This document shows positions 54,166 to 63,287 of a stretch of DNA of 64,000 nt, piece after piece. The stretch comes from Candidatus Abyssobacteria bacterium SURF_5 (GTDB taxonomy: Bacteria; Abyssobacteria; SURF-5): contig QZKU01000114.1 of NCBI GenBank assembly GCA_003598085.1, positions 1 to 64,000 of the forward strand. The letters run 5' to 3'. The notes beneath the pieces were generated by a model. That model did not search any database, was not told the origin of the DNA, and saw only the letters and a list, made by a program, of their open reading frames with translations. Numbering within the stretch: the first letter of the stretch is position 1; each line of letters begins with the position of its first letter. A program made the position numbers and the translations under genes.

Positions 54166-55338
54166 ATGAACATCTACATAGATTACCCCGCCAGGATGGA
54201 AAGAATTCGTCGAGAGATGGCCGTAGAAGGAGTCGACATCCTTCTGGCCACTCGCGAAAAAAGCGTTTGTTACATCAGCGGCGCCTTCGTTCCGTGGAGA
54301 AGCTACGCTCTTATGTCGTCGGACGGCAGAATCGAAGTGAACACCCTCCTCATGGACTTCGAACGCGTGAAGGCCGAATCCTGGCTTGGCGACAGAGTCG
54401 TCGGATCAGGTCCGGTCCTTCCCGGATTCTCGCTCATCGAGCAAGCCGTTGCCCGCATTCAATCCTGGGGATACGCGGAGAAAACGATTGGCGTCGAACT
54501 CGGACATTCTCCTCGATTGGCGGCAGGTTTCCTGTTTGCCACCGAATACGAGATGCTCCTCAAAGACCTGCCAAAGGCGACCTTCGTCAATGCAATCAAC
54601 GTCGTCGATAAAGTCTCCGCAACCAAAGAAACCGGCGAGATCGCCCTGATGAAGCGGGCGGCAGCCATTTGTGATGCCGCACAGGAAGCCGTGAGGAACG
54701 AGCTTCGCCCGGGCTTGACAGAACTCGAAATAGCAGGCATCGGCGAGCTGACAATGCGTCAGCTTGGGAGCGAGTTCCACTGGCCGATCACCGGCAGCAA
54801 CGAGATCGCCTCCGGCGAGCGCACCGCTTACGCCCAATGCGGATGCACTCCGCCCACCGATCGAATCGTACAGCCCGGCGACAACGTGCTCGTCGACCTC
54901 CACAGCACATATGGCCACTATTACTCCGACCTGTCACACAACTACATCATCGGAAAACCGACAAGAGAACAGGAAAGACTCGCGGAAGCGTATACCGGCG
55001 CCGCCGAATTCCTGATCAGCAAACTTGTCCCCGGGGCGCGCGTGCCCGATATCTGGCAGGAAATGATGGATTACCTCAGTTCCGCCGGCTACGTGCAGGA
55101 CGCGCTCGCTGCATTCGGGCATGGCATCGGCATCGTCGGCCACGAGTGGTACCCGGCAATAACCAGCGGCGAGGAGTTCAGCCACATCGTGCTCGAACCG
55201 AATCTGACCGAAGTGGCCGCACTCGTGATCAACCGGCCCGGTGTCGGCGGACACCGCCTTGAGTGCCCCGTCCTCATCACACAGTCCGGAAACGAAGTCC
55301 TGACAAAAACTCCGATCCGGCCGACCATCATTGCGTGA
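54166..55338 (+). CDS. M24-family metallopeptidase (Xaa-Pro dipeptidase/aminopeptidase-like)
   Basis: 390 residues. ATG 54166 has GGAGGAG upstream and a promoter; the longer frame from 54007 is not supported. The N-terminal creatinase-like domain (MERIRREMAVEGVDILLATRE) is followed by a pita-bread domain with the five metal ligands: D in VLVDLHS, D in YYSDLSH, H in FGHGIGIVGHEW, E in VLEPN and E in RLECPVL. All are present, so it is probably an active dimetal peptidase; creatinase-like members lack metals. Substrate unknown. Confidence 0.9.
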   Translation: MNIYIDYPARMERIRREMAVEGVDILLATREKSVCYISGAFVPWRSYALMSSDGRIEVNTLLMDFERVKAESWLGDRVVGSGPVLPGFSLIEQAVARIQSWGYAEKTIGVELGHSPRLAAGFLFATEYEMLLKDLPKATFVNAINVVDKVSATKETGEIALMKRAAAICDAAQEAVRNELRPGLTELEIAGIGELTMRQLGSEFHWPITGSNEIASGERTAYAQCGCTPPTDRIVQPGDNVLVDLHSTYGHYYSDLSHNYIIGKPTREQERLAEAYTGAAEFLISKLVPGARVPDIWQEMMDYLSSAGYVQDALAAFGHGIGIVGHEWYPAITSGEEFSHIVLEPNLTEVAALVINRPGVGGHRLECPVLITQSGNEVLTKTPIRPTIIA

Positions 55339-55518
55339 AAATAGAAGATCGGCATTTACGTGCGAAACGGGAAGCGGATTAGGCTGGCTCCATTAGCGGC
55401 AGCGGCGCACAGGTGTCATATTCAAAAAAAGTCCTGTCCGCCCTTGTCTTTCACAACTCCTGTGGTTATGCTTAGAAAGCCGCCCCTTCACTTCGACAGC
55501 AGAATTTGAGGGATCGAT

Positions 55519-55872
55519 ATGCCAACAATTGATGTCCTCCTCGTGGAAGACGACGCGATGCAAAGACGGCAACTCGTCAGAGTCTTGAAATCGGAAGGGT
55601 ATCAAATAAGCGAATCCTCTACAGTGGAAGAGGCTATTCGTATTCTCGGCGCCGAAAGAATCGATCTCGTGGTGACCGATAAATTCATGCCCGATCGTGA
55701 TGGCCTTTCACTGCTCGAACATGTCCGCCTCCATCACCCGGGTGTCCCCGTCATCATAATGACCGGCCATGCAGAAGAGGAAATGCATCCGGAACCGGAT
55801 GCCTTGCTCATAAAACCCTTTAGCAGCGAAGAGCTGAAAAAAATAGTCCGCAGCCTGATTCAGCTTTCTTAA
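55519..55872 (+). CDS. single-domain response regulator
   Basis: 117 residues, only a receiver: acidic pair EDD at the start, phosphoacceptor in VVTDKFMPDRDG, MTGHAEEE and IKPFSSEEL. GAGGG precedes ATG 55519. It is isolated: the nearest kinase is far away and the preceding gene is a peptidase. It runs convergently into an SDR gene with a 4-bp overlap of stops. It could serve in chemotaxis- or relay-type signalling. 55339-55518 shows no other feature. Confidence 0.88.
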   Translation: MPTIDVLLVEDDAMQRRQLVRVLKSEGYQISESSTVEEAIRILGAERIDLVVTDKFMPDRDGLSLLEHVRLHHPGVPVIIMTGHAEEEMHPEPDALLIKPFSSEELKKIVRSLIQLS

Positions 55873-56705
55873 TGCGCGCCGAACTCCATCCCGCCGGTCA
55901 CCGCCACCGTTTGCCCCACCATGTAGTTGGATTGTTTCGACACCAAAAAAGCAACCACATTGGCGATATCAGCGGCAACGGCCGGGCGTCCGAGCGGAAT
56001 CTGCGAGATGATGCGCCGGCGCGCTTCCTCAGGCGTCCCGCCCCGCACAAACGAGAGAAACTCATACTCTTCAAAGCCGAGATCGGTCTCGACCATTGCC
56101 GGACACACGCAGTTGATGTTGATGTTGAATTGCGAAAATTCGGCGGCCATGATCTGCGTCATTCCGACAACTGAAAATTTGGAGGCGCCGTAAGCCCCAT
56201 ACTGCGCGGACCCGCGCAGCCCTGCGGTCGAGGCAATGTTGACGATCTTGCCTTCTCTCCTCTCCATCATCCCCGGAAGCACCGCCTGGCAACACAAAAA
56301 AGTGCCCTTTGCGTTTACGGCAAACGTCTTGTCCCAGGCTTCTTCGCTGATGGTTAATATCGGACCGACGCCAACTCCGGTGCCGGCATTATTCACCAAA
56401 ACATCGATTCGCCCGAACGCATCCACAGTTTCATTTACCATCTGCTCGATTTCATTTTTTTTCGCAACATCGACCCTGCATGCAAGCGCTCGGCGACCCA
56501 TTGCCTCTATTTCTCTTACCACTGCCTGCAGTTGTTCCCAATCACCGAGATTGTAAAATGCAAGGTCCCCCTCATACCTGCGGCAGATATCGCTGATGAC
56601 AATATCCGCACCCATTGAAGCCAGTTTTAGTGCGCATGCCCGGCCGATGCCGCGGGGACGTCCAACTCCCGTTACGACTGCAACCTTCCCCTCTAACTCC
56701 CCCAT
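55869..56705 (-). CDS. short-chain dehydrogenase/reductase
   Basis: 278 residues. Nucleotide motif TGVGRPRGIGRA (TGxxxGxG with an insertion), NNAG at about 93, catalytic serine in IASTAG and YGAYGASK (Tyr/Lys pair). NAD(P)-dependent oxidoreductase. ATG 56705 has GGAGG seven to eight bases upstream; the frame to 56798 runs into the spacer. Last of the TetR-headed cluster, 55 bp after the ThDP enzyme. Substrate unknown. Confidence 0.9.
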   Translation of the reverse strand: MGELEGKVAVVTGVGRPRGIGRACALKLASMGADIVISDICRRYEGDLAFYNLGDWEQLQAVVREIEAMGRRALACRVDVAKKNEIEQMVNETVDAFGRIDVLVNNAGTGVGVGPILTISEEAWDKTFAVNAKGTFLCCQAVLPGMMERREGKIVNIASTAGLRGSAQYGAYGASKFSVVGMTQIMAAEFSQFNININCVCPAMVETDLGFEEYEFLSFVRGGTPEEARRRIISQIPLGRPAVAADIANVVAFLVSKQSNYMVGQTVAVTGGMEFGAH

Positions 56706-56760
56706 TTTCTTTTCCTCCGTTTCATTCGCTCCGTCGGCCCGGCATAACCGGCCGCAAATG

Positions 56761-58482
56761 CTACTCGGCAGCTTGCTCGCCGCTGTAAACCCGAGCAAAC
56801 TCGAGCAATCCCGGCGGCCAGGTGTTCGCTTCCTTGTTGGTTACCACGTGGATAACCGAAGGCTTGGCCGAAGCGACAGCCCTCTCCAAAGCGGGCTCAA
56901 GATCAGCAATATTGTCTACGTATTCGCCGTGGCAGTCCATCGCGTCCGCTATCTTATCATAGCGGATCGGGTAATGCGCCACGCCAACCATGAATTCCGG
57001 ACCGCCAAATTCCATGATTTGGCCGGGCGCCTCCATCCCCCACTGATAATCGCAATTGATGATCACCACAATCGGCAAATTCTCGCGCTTCGCCGTCTCC
57101 AGTTCCATCAAATTGAATCCGCTCGCGCTGTCGCCCGTAACAACGTACACGAGCTTGTCGGGACATGCCAGCTTCGCCCCGAGCGCGTATGGGATCCCCG
57201 TCCCGAGATGGCCGAACTTCGACGTCCACAGCATACAGTCGGGCTCGAAAATGTGATGGTAGTGCGCCGTATACAGGCCATTGTTTCCGCCATCCAGCAC
57301 CATGATCGAATCCCGCGGAAAGAACCTCCTGACCGTTGCCGCCATTGCGCCGGGATGAACCGGCGAATCGGGCGAATCACCTGCTGTGGAAAGAAGTTCC
57401 TTGATCCACAGATCCTGTGTGGCGCGAAAAGACTCGACCCGCGCCCCCGGTCCGCGCCTCGGCCCAAGTTGTCTCACCCGCTCAAGAATGTCGGCGACGA
57501 CTCTGCGCGCATCTCCAATGATCGCGATATCGACCTCGCGGCTAACCCCTATCCTCTCCGGATCGATGTCGATCTGTATAACCCGCTGCGCCTCCGGTTT
57601 CCCCCAATCGGGCGCCTGCCCCCGAAACTCCGTCTCGCCGAATTGACTGCCAATGACAACCACGACGTCCGCATTCTTGCGCGCCTCGCGCACCGCCGGG
57701 CTCAGGCAGTGAAAACACTGGGGATGATCTTCGGCAACGACTCCGCGCGCGCCCGCGGATGTCGAAACCACCGCTCCCAGATATTCCGCAAGCTCGCATA
57801 CGACTGCAGCCGCCTTCGAATGCTTCACGCCGCCGCCCGCATGAAGCAGCGGGAGCTTCGCCTTTGTCAGCAACTGCGCCGCCTCCTCCACCAGTTCCGG
57901 ATTGGCCGCCAGCCTGTAGCCGACCCGGTACCGCTTGGGAGAAACCACTCGCACGGAATCTTCGTCGCCGGTCGCATAAAAAATGTCATCCGGAACATCG
58001 AGCTGCACGGGACCCGGCTTGCAGGACGTTGCCGTCCGAAACGCCTTCTGTACAAGCTCGGGAATGCGAGCCCAATCGTTCACTACCGCATTCCACTTCG
58101 TTACCGGCTTGAACAGGTCCACCTGATTACAGTACTGAAAAGATCCTCCCCTGTCGGGATAGATGACCGGCCTGCGCCGATTGCACGTTATCGCCACGAC
58201 CGGACTCCCTTCAGCATAAGCGGTAGCAATGCCTGAAACCAGATTCGCCGTGCCGGGACCCGCCCCAGACATGCAAACAGCGGGCCGGCCGGTCATGCGA
58301 GTCATCGCATCGGCCATGTGCGCCGCGGCAGCCTCGTGGCGCGGCGGCACGAGGCGTACTCCATAATCCTTGAGTTTTCCGAGCACAGGATTATATCCCG
58401 CATCCGGAACCGCAAAAATCGTCTTGATATCCTCCTGAGCCAAACATCGCAGGATGAGCTCACCACCGGTTATTTGTCCCAT
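56761..58482 (-). CDS. thiamine-diphosphate enzyme, acetolactate-synthase/carboligase-like
   Basis: 573 residues; three-domain ThDP fold. E50 in PPRHEAAAAHMADAM activates the cofactor; metal motif GDSASGFNLMEL with NCDYQWG. It is only distantly related to the ThDP enzyme at 15686. ATG 58482 is preceded by GGAGG. With two SDRs and a class-III aminotransferase in one cluster, it may ligate or cleave a C-C bond in a small-molecule pathway; the substrate is not visible. Confidence 0.85.
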   Translation of the reverse strand: MGQITGGELILRCLAQEDIKTIFAVPDAGYNPVLGKLKDYGVRLVPPRHEAAAAHMADAMTRMTGRPAVCMSGAGPGTANLVSGIATAYAEGSPVVAITCNRRRPVIYPDRGGSFQYCNQVDLFKPVTKWNAVVNDWARIPELVQKAFRTATSCKPGPVQLDVPDDIFYATGDEDSVRVVSPKRYRVGYRLAANPELVEEAAQLLTKAKLPLLHAGGGVKHSKAAAVVCELAEYLGAVVSTSAGARGVVAEDHPQCFHCLSPAVREARKNADVVVVIGSQFGETEFRGQAPDWGKPEAQRVIQIDIDPERIGVSREVDIAIIGDARRVVADILERVRQLGPRRGPGARVESFRATQDLWIKELLSTAGDSPDSPVHPGAMAATVRRFFPRDSIMVLDGGNNGLYTAHYHHIFEPDCMLWTSKFGHLGTGIPYALGAKLACPDKLVYVVTGDSASGFNLMELETAKRENLPIVVIINCDYQWGMEAPGQIMEFGGPEFMVGVAHYPIRYDKIADAMDCHGEYVDNIADLEPALERAVASAKPSVIHVVTNKEANTWPPGLLEFARVYSGEQAAE

Positions 58483-58570
58483 ACAGACCTCCAAAGATCG
58501 CTACCGACGCTCTTGTGCCTTCGTGCTTTCCCGTTCTTTCTGCTGAAAAGCGCAAGTCCTCCCAACGGAG

Positions 58571-58612
58571 TCATTCTGACCACGCGTTTCGCGTGGGAAG
58601 AATCTCTCCCGA
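58571..58612. repeat. hairpin repeat CCACGCG-N4-CGCGTGG, second copy
   Basis: CATTCTGACCACGCGTTTCG then CGTGGGAAGAATCTCTC, matching 53990-54028 over about 36 bases with one or two changes. It lies in the 147-bp gap between the aminotransferase and ThDP genes and may form an RNA hairpin in that message. Confidence 0.7.
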
Positions 58613-58629
58613 CCCTCTCTTCTTGCTGC

Positions 58630-59988
58630 TTATTCCAGTATCCCGTCCCGCTTCATCGCCATCAACGATTTTTTGAAACCCTCTATTATCAGTTCGATAT
58701 CCTCATCAGTATGTGCGGCCGAAACGAAGACCGTGTGCAGATCAGGCATATACACCTTGTTGTACCGCATATAGTGGCCGAGAGCCGTTCCCTTCGCCCA
58801 TCCTTCCGGGCTGAGGAGATCGCGCGGGTTCTCAGCTTTTCCCCAATGGAAATGAGGGACGAACCATGAGCCGAGTCCGAACAGTTGAAGCGGAAACTCG
58901 TTGTCCTTGCAAAACTCCTGAACCTCGCGCTTTATTCGCGCCGCCCGGCTATTGATGTAATCGTAAATCTCCGGATGATCGCCCAGATATTTCAGGACCG
59001 CGGCGCCGACTCCCGTGCTGATAGGATTGCCGCTGAACGTGCCGATGATGGCGCATTTCTCCTGGATGTCCTGGAAGAAGTCGCCCGTGGTGACAAGCGG
59101 CTGGAGCGCGTCGACGCTGCCGGCTATGGCGCCGATGGGGAAACCCCCGCCGATTATCTTGCCGTACGTTGCCATATCCGGCACGACTCCAAAATATTCC
59201 TGCGCGCCTCCGTACGCGAGACGGAACCCGCTGATGACCTCATCGAAGATCAGCAGCACACCGCACTCCCTCGTCACCTTTCGGAGTTGCCTGAGGAAAT
59301 CGCCCATATCTATGGGGAGCGCGCTCGGAACCGGTTCGATGATGACCGCCGCCAGTTCATCTTTGTGTTTTCGAATCTTCTCGATACTCTCCGGTCGATT
59401 GTAAGAAAGCACCATGACTTGATCGACCGCCGCCTGCGGGATGCCCCTGGTGTCGGGCACGCTCAATGGGTCCTCAATCGTGCCGCCCCCAACTGAAAAG
59501 AGGCTGCTCACCTGAGCGTAATCATGCACTCCATGATAGCCGCCCTCGAACTTCGCAATCTTGTCCTTCCCGGTTCGGGCGCGGGCAACCTTCATCGCGT
59601 GCATCGTGGCTTCCGTGCCTGAATTCGCAAAAGCGACCCTCTCGGCACAGGGAATCGCCTCAACCAGAATCTCGGCCATGCGCACTTCATTCTCGTGGGC
59701 GATCGCATACACCGTGCCCCTGCGCACCAGCTTTTCAACCGCATCGACAACGACGGGATGGCTGTGCCCGAGTATGAGCGGACCATACGCCATGGTAACG
59801 TCAACGTATTCATTGCCGTCGAGATCCTTGATCCGACCCCCCTTTCCTTCCTTGACAAATACAACTGCCCTGGGCGCGCGAAACGGCCCGGTCGCCACAG
59901 GTGAGAGGAGCACCTTCTTCGCCCGTTCGAGCACCTCGTTCGACCTGCCCAGTTTTTCGGAAAATTTGCTCTCGATGTCGCTGCTCAT
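58630..59988 (-). CDS. class-III (glutamate-1-semialdehyde aminomutase-like) aminotransferase
   Basis: 452 residues, PLP enzyme of fold type I. Evidence: GNEYVDVTMAYGPLILGHSH, AFANSGTEATMHAMKVAR, the aspartate in LIFDEVISGFR and the PLP lysine in MATYGKIIGGGFPIGAI. ATG 59988 has GAGGGGG upstream. It resembles HemL and acetylornithine-type enzymes, but location with a ThDP enzyme and SDRs and without heme genes suggests a specialised amino-ketone or amine role. 107 bp after the SDR gene. Confidence 0.88.
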   Translation of the reverse strand: MSSDIESKFSEKLGRSNEVLERAKKVLLSPVATGPFRAPRAVVFVKEGKGGRIKDLDGNEYVDVTMAYGPLILGHSHPVVVDAVEKLVRRGTVYAIAHENEVRMAEILVEAIPCAERVAFANSGTEATMHAMKVARARTGKDKIAKFEGGYHGVHDYAQVSSLFSVGGGTIEDPLSVPDTRGIPQAAVDQVMVLSYNRPESIEKIRKHKDELAAVIIEPVPSALPIDMGDFLRQLRKVTRECGVLLIFDEVISGFRLAYGGAQEYFGVVPDMATYGKIIGGGFPIGAIAGSVDALQPLVTTGDFFQDIQEKCAIIGTFSGNPISTGVGAAVLKYLGDHPEIYDYINSRAARIKREVQEFCKDNEFPLQLFGLGSWFVPHFHWGKAENPRDLLSPEGWAKGTALGHYMRYNKVYMPDLHTVFVSAAHTDEDIELIIEGFKKSLMAMKRDGILE

Positions 59989-60094
59989 ATTGTCCCCCTC
60001 ACTTTCGAATGAGTTAATTCTCGAATCGTCCATTGGAAAGATGAGGGAACGCCGATTGCCGGCCCGCCCCCCGCTCTCCAGCGCCGTCCAATTC

Positions 60095-60865
60095 TTACAG
60101 CATCTCCAGCAAAGGCATTACCAGGCCCATACTCAGGCCGGCCGTCATGCCGCCGTCTATACAGATGGCCTGGCCGGAGATAAACGAACAGTCGTTCGAG
60201 CACAGAAAATGGAATGCGGCTGCCACCTCCTCGGGTTTGCACAGCCGGCCGAGCGGCATCATCAGCTTCGAAAGCTTCAATTCAGCTTCGCCCCCCGGCC
60301 CGTAAGCCATCGGTGTGTCCACCGTCCCCGGACAAACACAGTTGACGCGAATGTTGCGACCCGCCAGTTCCAGCGCGGCCGTCTTCGTTATGGCAATAAC
60401 CGCGGCCTTGGATGCGACATACGGGGAATACATGGCTACCCCCTGTATGCCCGCCACCGAGGCCGTGTTCACTATCGAGCCGCCGTTGTTCATGTGGTCG
60501 ACTGAATGCTTGATCCCGAACAAGACTCCCATTGAATTCAGGCGAAAACTCGATTCATAATCCTCCGCGGGAAGCTGCGAAATAAAATTCGCGCCACTGC
60601 CGTCTCCTCCCCCGGCATTATTGATCACAATGTCGATGCGCCCGTGCCTTCGCGCCGTTTCGTCCATCAGCGCCTTCACCTGCTCCTCGCGGGTCACATC
60701 CGTCCTGATGAACAGGCCGCCGATCTCCCGCGCAACCGAGGTCGCATCATTCTTATCCGCAACCACCACCGTGGCGCCCGCGTGGGAGAACCGGCGAGCC
60801 GTAGCCAATCCTATCCCCGACGCGGCGCCCGTTACCACAGCCACTTTCCCTTCAAGCGAAAACAT
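60095..60865 (-). CDS. short-chain dehydrogenase/reductase
   Basis: 256 residues. TGAASGIGLA at residues 12-21, NNAGGG, catalytic serine in NTASVAGIQG and YSPYVASKAA. NAD(P)-dependent. AAAGGAG precedes ATG 60865. It is the third gene after the TetR regulator, 15 bp behind the acetyltransferase. It is distinct from the SDR at 55869; both probably act on intermediates of one pathway. Confidence 0.93.
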   Translation of the reverse strand: MFSLEGKVAVVTGAASGIGLATARRFSHAGATVVVADKNDATSVAREIGGLFIRTDVTREEQVKALMDETARRHGRIDIVINNAGGGDGSGANFISQLPAEDYESSFRLNSMGVLFGIKHSVDHMNNGGSIVNTASVAGIQGVAMYSPYVASKAAVIAITKTAALELAGRNIRVNCVCPGTVDTPMAYGPGGEAELKLSKLMMPLGRLCKPEEVAAAFHFLCSNDCSFISGQAICIDGGMTAGLSMGLVMPLLEML

Positions 60866-60880
60866 CCTGCCTCGCTCCTT

Positions 60881-61513
60881 TCATTTAATCCCGTTGCGTA
60901 CCATATGGTGGTTCGGGACCCCCAGAGGACTTGTTATTGAAATCGTATTGAATCCGAATCTCTCATAAAGCGGGAGAGCCTTGGGATTCGTCGAGCTGAG
61001 ATAGATGGCCGTATTCTCTTTATCCGCTCGTTCGATCAGATACTTCAGCAGAACACTGCCAATACCGTTTCCCTGCCGCTTTGGCTCGATCCCGAGTGTG
61101 CTCAGGTAATAGTGCGGCTCGCACGGACGATGATGCTCATCGTCCTGCGCCGAGACCCAGCCGCGCCGAAACGAACCCGGATTGAGCTGCAACAGCATCC
61201 TCAGGAAAAATCTCGCCAGCTCCTTCACGCCTATCGGCTCCTCTCCCGGAGCGCACACCAGCATGACCCCGACCAGCTCTCCACCCGCCAGCACACATGC
61301 CGACGCATTGTAGCGCAAGAATGAAGAGATCAGAATCGAATAGTGGGATTGAAGTATCCTCTGCCGAACGCGGCGCGGCTTTCTGATAATGGTAATGACT
61401 TCCGAATCCTCCACAAACGCGCGCGCCAGGAGCGCCGCCGCCCGCTTTTTGATCATCTTCTGCAGCGGAACGATGACAACGTCTTCAAAAATCACGTCTC
61501 CCCGAATCTCCAC
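60881..61513 (-). CDS. GNAT-family acetyltransferase
   Basis: 210 residues. The acetyl-CoA loop is LGIEPKRQGNGIGSVLL and the C-terminal beta bulge LPLYERFGFNTI is typical of the superfamily. The N-terminal 60 residues are basic and helical. It begins 27 bp after the TetR gene. The acceptor amine is unknown; aminoglycoside- or metabolite-type activity is possible. Confidence 0.85.
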   Translation of the reverse strand: MEIRGDVIFEDVVIVPLQKMIKKRAAALLARAFVEDSEVITIIRKPRRVRQRILQSHYSILISSFLRYNASACVLAGGELVGVMLVCAPGEEPIGVKELARFFLRMLLQLNPGSFRRGWVSAQDDEHHRPCEPHYYLSTLGIEPKRQGNGIGSVLLKYLIERADKENTAIYLSSTNPKALPLYERFGFNTISITSPLGVPNHHMVRNGIK

Positions 61514-61540
61514 CGACCTGCACTACCTTTCCTCGGCCGT

Positions 61541-62149
61541 TCATCTGGACCGGTTCTCTTCTCTTATGTATAACCGAATCATCTGCTTTGTCATGCTCGC
61601 TGCCTTCTTGAGAGAGACCCCGTTGGGAAGCATCTCCCATTGCAGCGAGATCCCGTCCTGTATCGCCATGATCATATCCGCAAGCTCTTGAATCTTCGCA
61701 GAAGACAGACCGGCGGCACCTTTGTTCTGGGCGAGCAAATCGATTATGGCCTTCCGGAAACGAGTATACAGCATCTTAAAGCTCTCGCGTATCCGCGGGT
61801 TGCGCTTGGCCTCCGCCCAGCAGTCGTAAAAAAAGCTCGCATACTCGTCATTAATCATGACCGGGTTGAAAAGGAAATCGATTCCCTCCTCGAACCGCTT
61901 TTCGGGATCATCATGGCGCTGAAGCTCCTCAAGATACTTCGCGCTCACCTCATTGACAATCATCTCGACCATCTCCTCGATGATTTCGTCCCGATCCTTG
62001 AAGTAATGATGCAGAATGCCCGGCTGGACACCGGCCTTCCGCGCAATATTCTTGATGGTCGTTTTCTGAAGCCCATACTCGGCGACACACCGATTCAGAG
62101 CACGGACAATTTGCTCGCGCCGCTCTTTCGCAAGACTCTTTCTTCCCAT
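61541..62149 (-). CDS. TetR-family transcriptional regulator
   Basis: 202 residues. DNA-binding helix-turn-helix near the N-terminus (TTIKNIARKAGVQPGILHHYF) and a variable helical ligand-binding C-terminus. ATG 62149 is chosen because AGGAG lies just upstream; the frame reaches 62176. A palindrome overlapping its promoter suggests autoregulation (see 62166). It heads a same-strand run of five metabolic genes, the likely regulon. Confidence 0.92.
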   Translation of the reverse strand: MGRKSLAKERREQIVRALNRCVAEYGLQKTTIKNIARKAGVQPGILHHYFKDRDEIIEEMVEMIVNEVSAKYLEELQRHDDPEKRFEEGIDFLFNPVMINDEYASFFYDCWAEAKRNPRIRESFKMLYTRFRKAIIDLLAQNKGAAGLSSAKIQELADMIMAIQDGISLQWEMLPNGVSLKKAASMTKQMIRLYIREENRSR

Positions 62150-62165
62150 GACTCTCCTGTTATTT

Positions 62166-62204
62166 TGGTTGGTCAACCATACAATATACCGGGCGCAATG
62201 TCAA
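62166..62204 (-). promoter_or_regulatory. TetR-gene promoter with overlapping operator palindrome
   Basis: Minus strand TTGACA (62199-62204), 17-bp spacer, TATGGT (62176-62181). The palindrome TGGTTG-GT-CAACCA (62166-62179) overlaps the -10 box, the place where a TetR dimer would block transcription. Confidence 0.65.
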
Positions 62205-62295
62205 CTGAAAAATGCGCGACCATCAAGATCGGCAAACACCGGATTGAAAAAAGGAACCGTCCAAATGGCTTGAAATAGGCGGAATCTTCAACATG

Positions 62296-62358
62296 TCTGA
62301 CAGGTCCGACTGGTCCGACCTGTCCGACTCGTCCGAACTGTCCGACCCGTCCGACAGT
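62296..62358. repeat. 9-bp tandem repeat, seven units
   Basis: Units of the form TCCGACYKG (TCTGACAGG, TCCGACTGG, TCCGACCTG, TCCGACTCG, TCCGAACTG, TCCGACCCG, TCCGACAGT) run without interruption. It lies in the gap between TetR and the small secreted protein. No spacers, so it is not a CRISPR array. Confidence 0.85.
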
Positions 62359-62401
62359 TCTTCTTGCTTTGGCATGCGCAGTTGGAGCGGGCAGTTACTC
62401 T

Positions 62402-62815
62402 CTAGTATCCTCGATCGCGTCTCATACAAGCGACTCCGGCCGAATCCGCTGCCTTAACCGCTCGCACTCCCGCAAAAACGTCTGGCCCGGACGCGATAAA
62501 CGAGAAGGGAGCTTTGTATTCGGTCGAATATAAGCAGGAGGCGACTAGTTCATGCAAAGACGCCACTTCGGCAAGACATTCAATCATTTGCCTGAGGCCT
62601 GGAGCGCAGGAAATGAGAGGCGGCTCTTCGACGGGCGCCTCAAGGAACGAATCACTTTGTCTATCCACCGGCTCATCCCCAAGTAGGTCGGAATTGAAGG
62701 CCGCACCTTTGATTTGGGCGGCTGTTGCTTCTTCTTCAACTGAATCGGCGGTCGCGGGTCTTGCGGTAAATGCGGCGAACAAAATCAAGATGATGAATGA
62801 ATAAGCCTTCCTCAT
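62402..62815 (-). CDS. small secreted protein of unknown function
   Basis: 137 residues. Signal peptide RKAYSFIILILFAAFTARPA, cleavage near ATA; the mature part has four or five cysteines (ISCAPGLRQMIECLAE, ASCLYSTEY, GVACMR), implying disulfides. ATG 62815 has GAGGAG upstream; the frame to 62860 is not favoured. No family recognised. A weak promoter TTGACC-N17-TTTACA may lie upstream near 62880-62910. Confidence 0.65.
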   Translation of the reverse strand: MRKAYSFIILILFAAFTARPATADSVEEEATAAQIKGAAFNSDLLGDEPVDRQSDSFLEAPVEEPPLISCAPGLRQMIECLAEVASLHELVASCLYSTEYKAPFSFIASGPDVFAGVRAVKAADSAGVACMRRDRGY

Positions 62816-63230
62816 GTACTGATTCTCCTCAACGGGACTACTGCTGTCGGTGTAACTCACGCTTCTGGTTTGATATGTAAAATATGCCGTATCCGTTCGG
62901 TCAATATCTTCATACGCTACTGCTTAAAAGAAGAAGGGTTTTCCCCAGATCACCTCCTTGACGTGCCGCATTCTCGGGCAAAATGATCCTGAAAATTATG
63001 AAATTGTTCGTGAGACGCTCTGGCGTGGGTTTTTATTCAGCCAGCGTGTTGGTTTTTTCAGTGGGGGCTAAGCCAAACACGTCGCCAAGAATAGCAATTT
63101 CTATTCCAGCAAAAGACTTTGTTATTTTCATGGTAAGTGGACAGTAATTACCTGATTTCCGGTACATACACCCGAAATCGGGAATATGAATATATACAAA
63201 TCTGATGATTCCCGCAACTACAATCCTGAA
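62816..63230. other. intergenic region without recognised gene
   Basis: About 415 bp with low coding character. I see only the possible promoter for the minus-strand gene and no RNA gene, repeat or conserved motif. The last part (63100-63230) is AT-rich. Confidence 0.6.
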
Positions 63231-63270
63231 AAATTAAAAAATCCGGCGACGACAATGCCGCCGCCGGATT
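63231..63270 (-). terminator. rho-independent terminator
   Basis: On the minus strand AATCCGGCG and CGCCGGATT form a 9-bp stem around a 13-base loop and are followed by a T-rich run (63231-63240). It lies directly after the stop of the gene ending at 63288. Confidence 0.85.
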
Positions 63271-63287
63271 GTCAATTCAAAAAGAAG

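Noticed and set aside
56596-58236. 546-residue plus-strand open frame
   Set aside because: Antisense to the ThDP enzyme, which has complete catalytic motifs; the opposite frame shows no domain.
62296-62358. Possible CRISPR array
   Set aside because: Units are 9 bp, contiguous and have no spacers; no cas genes are in the window.
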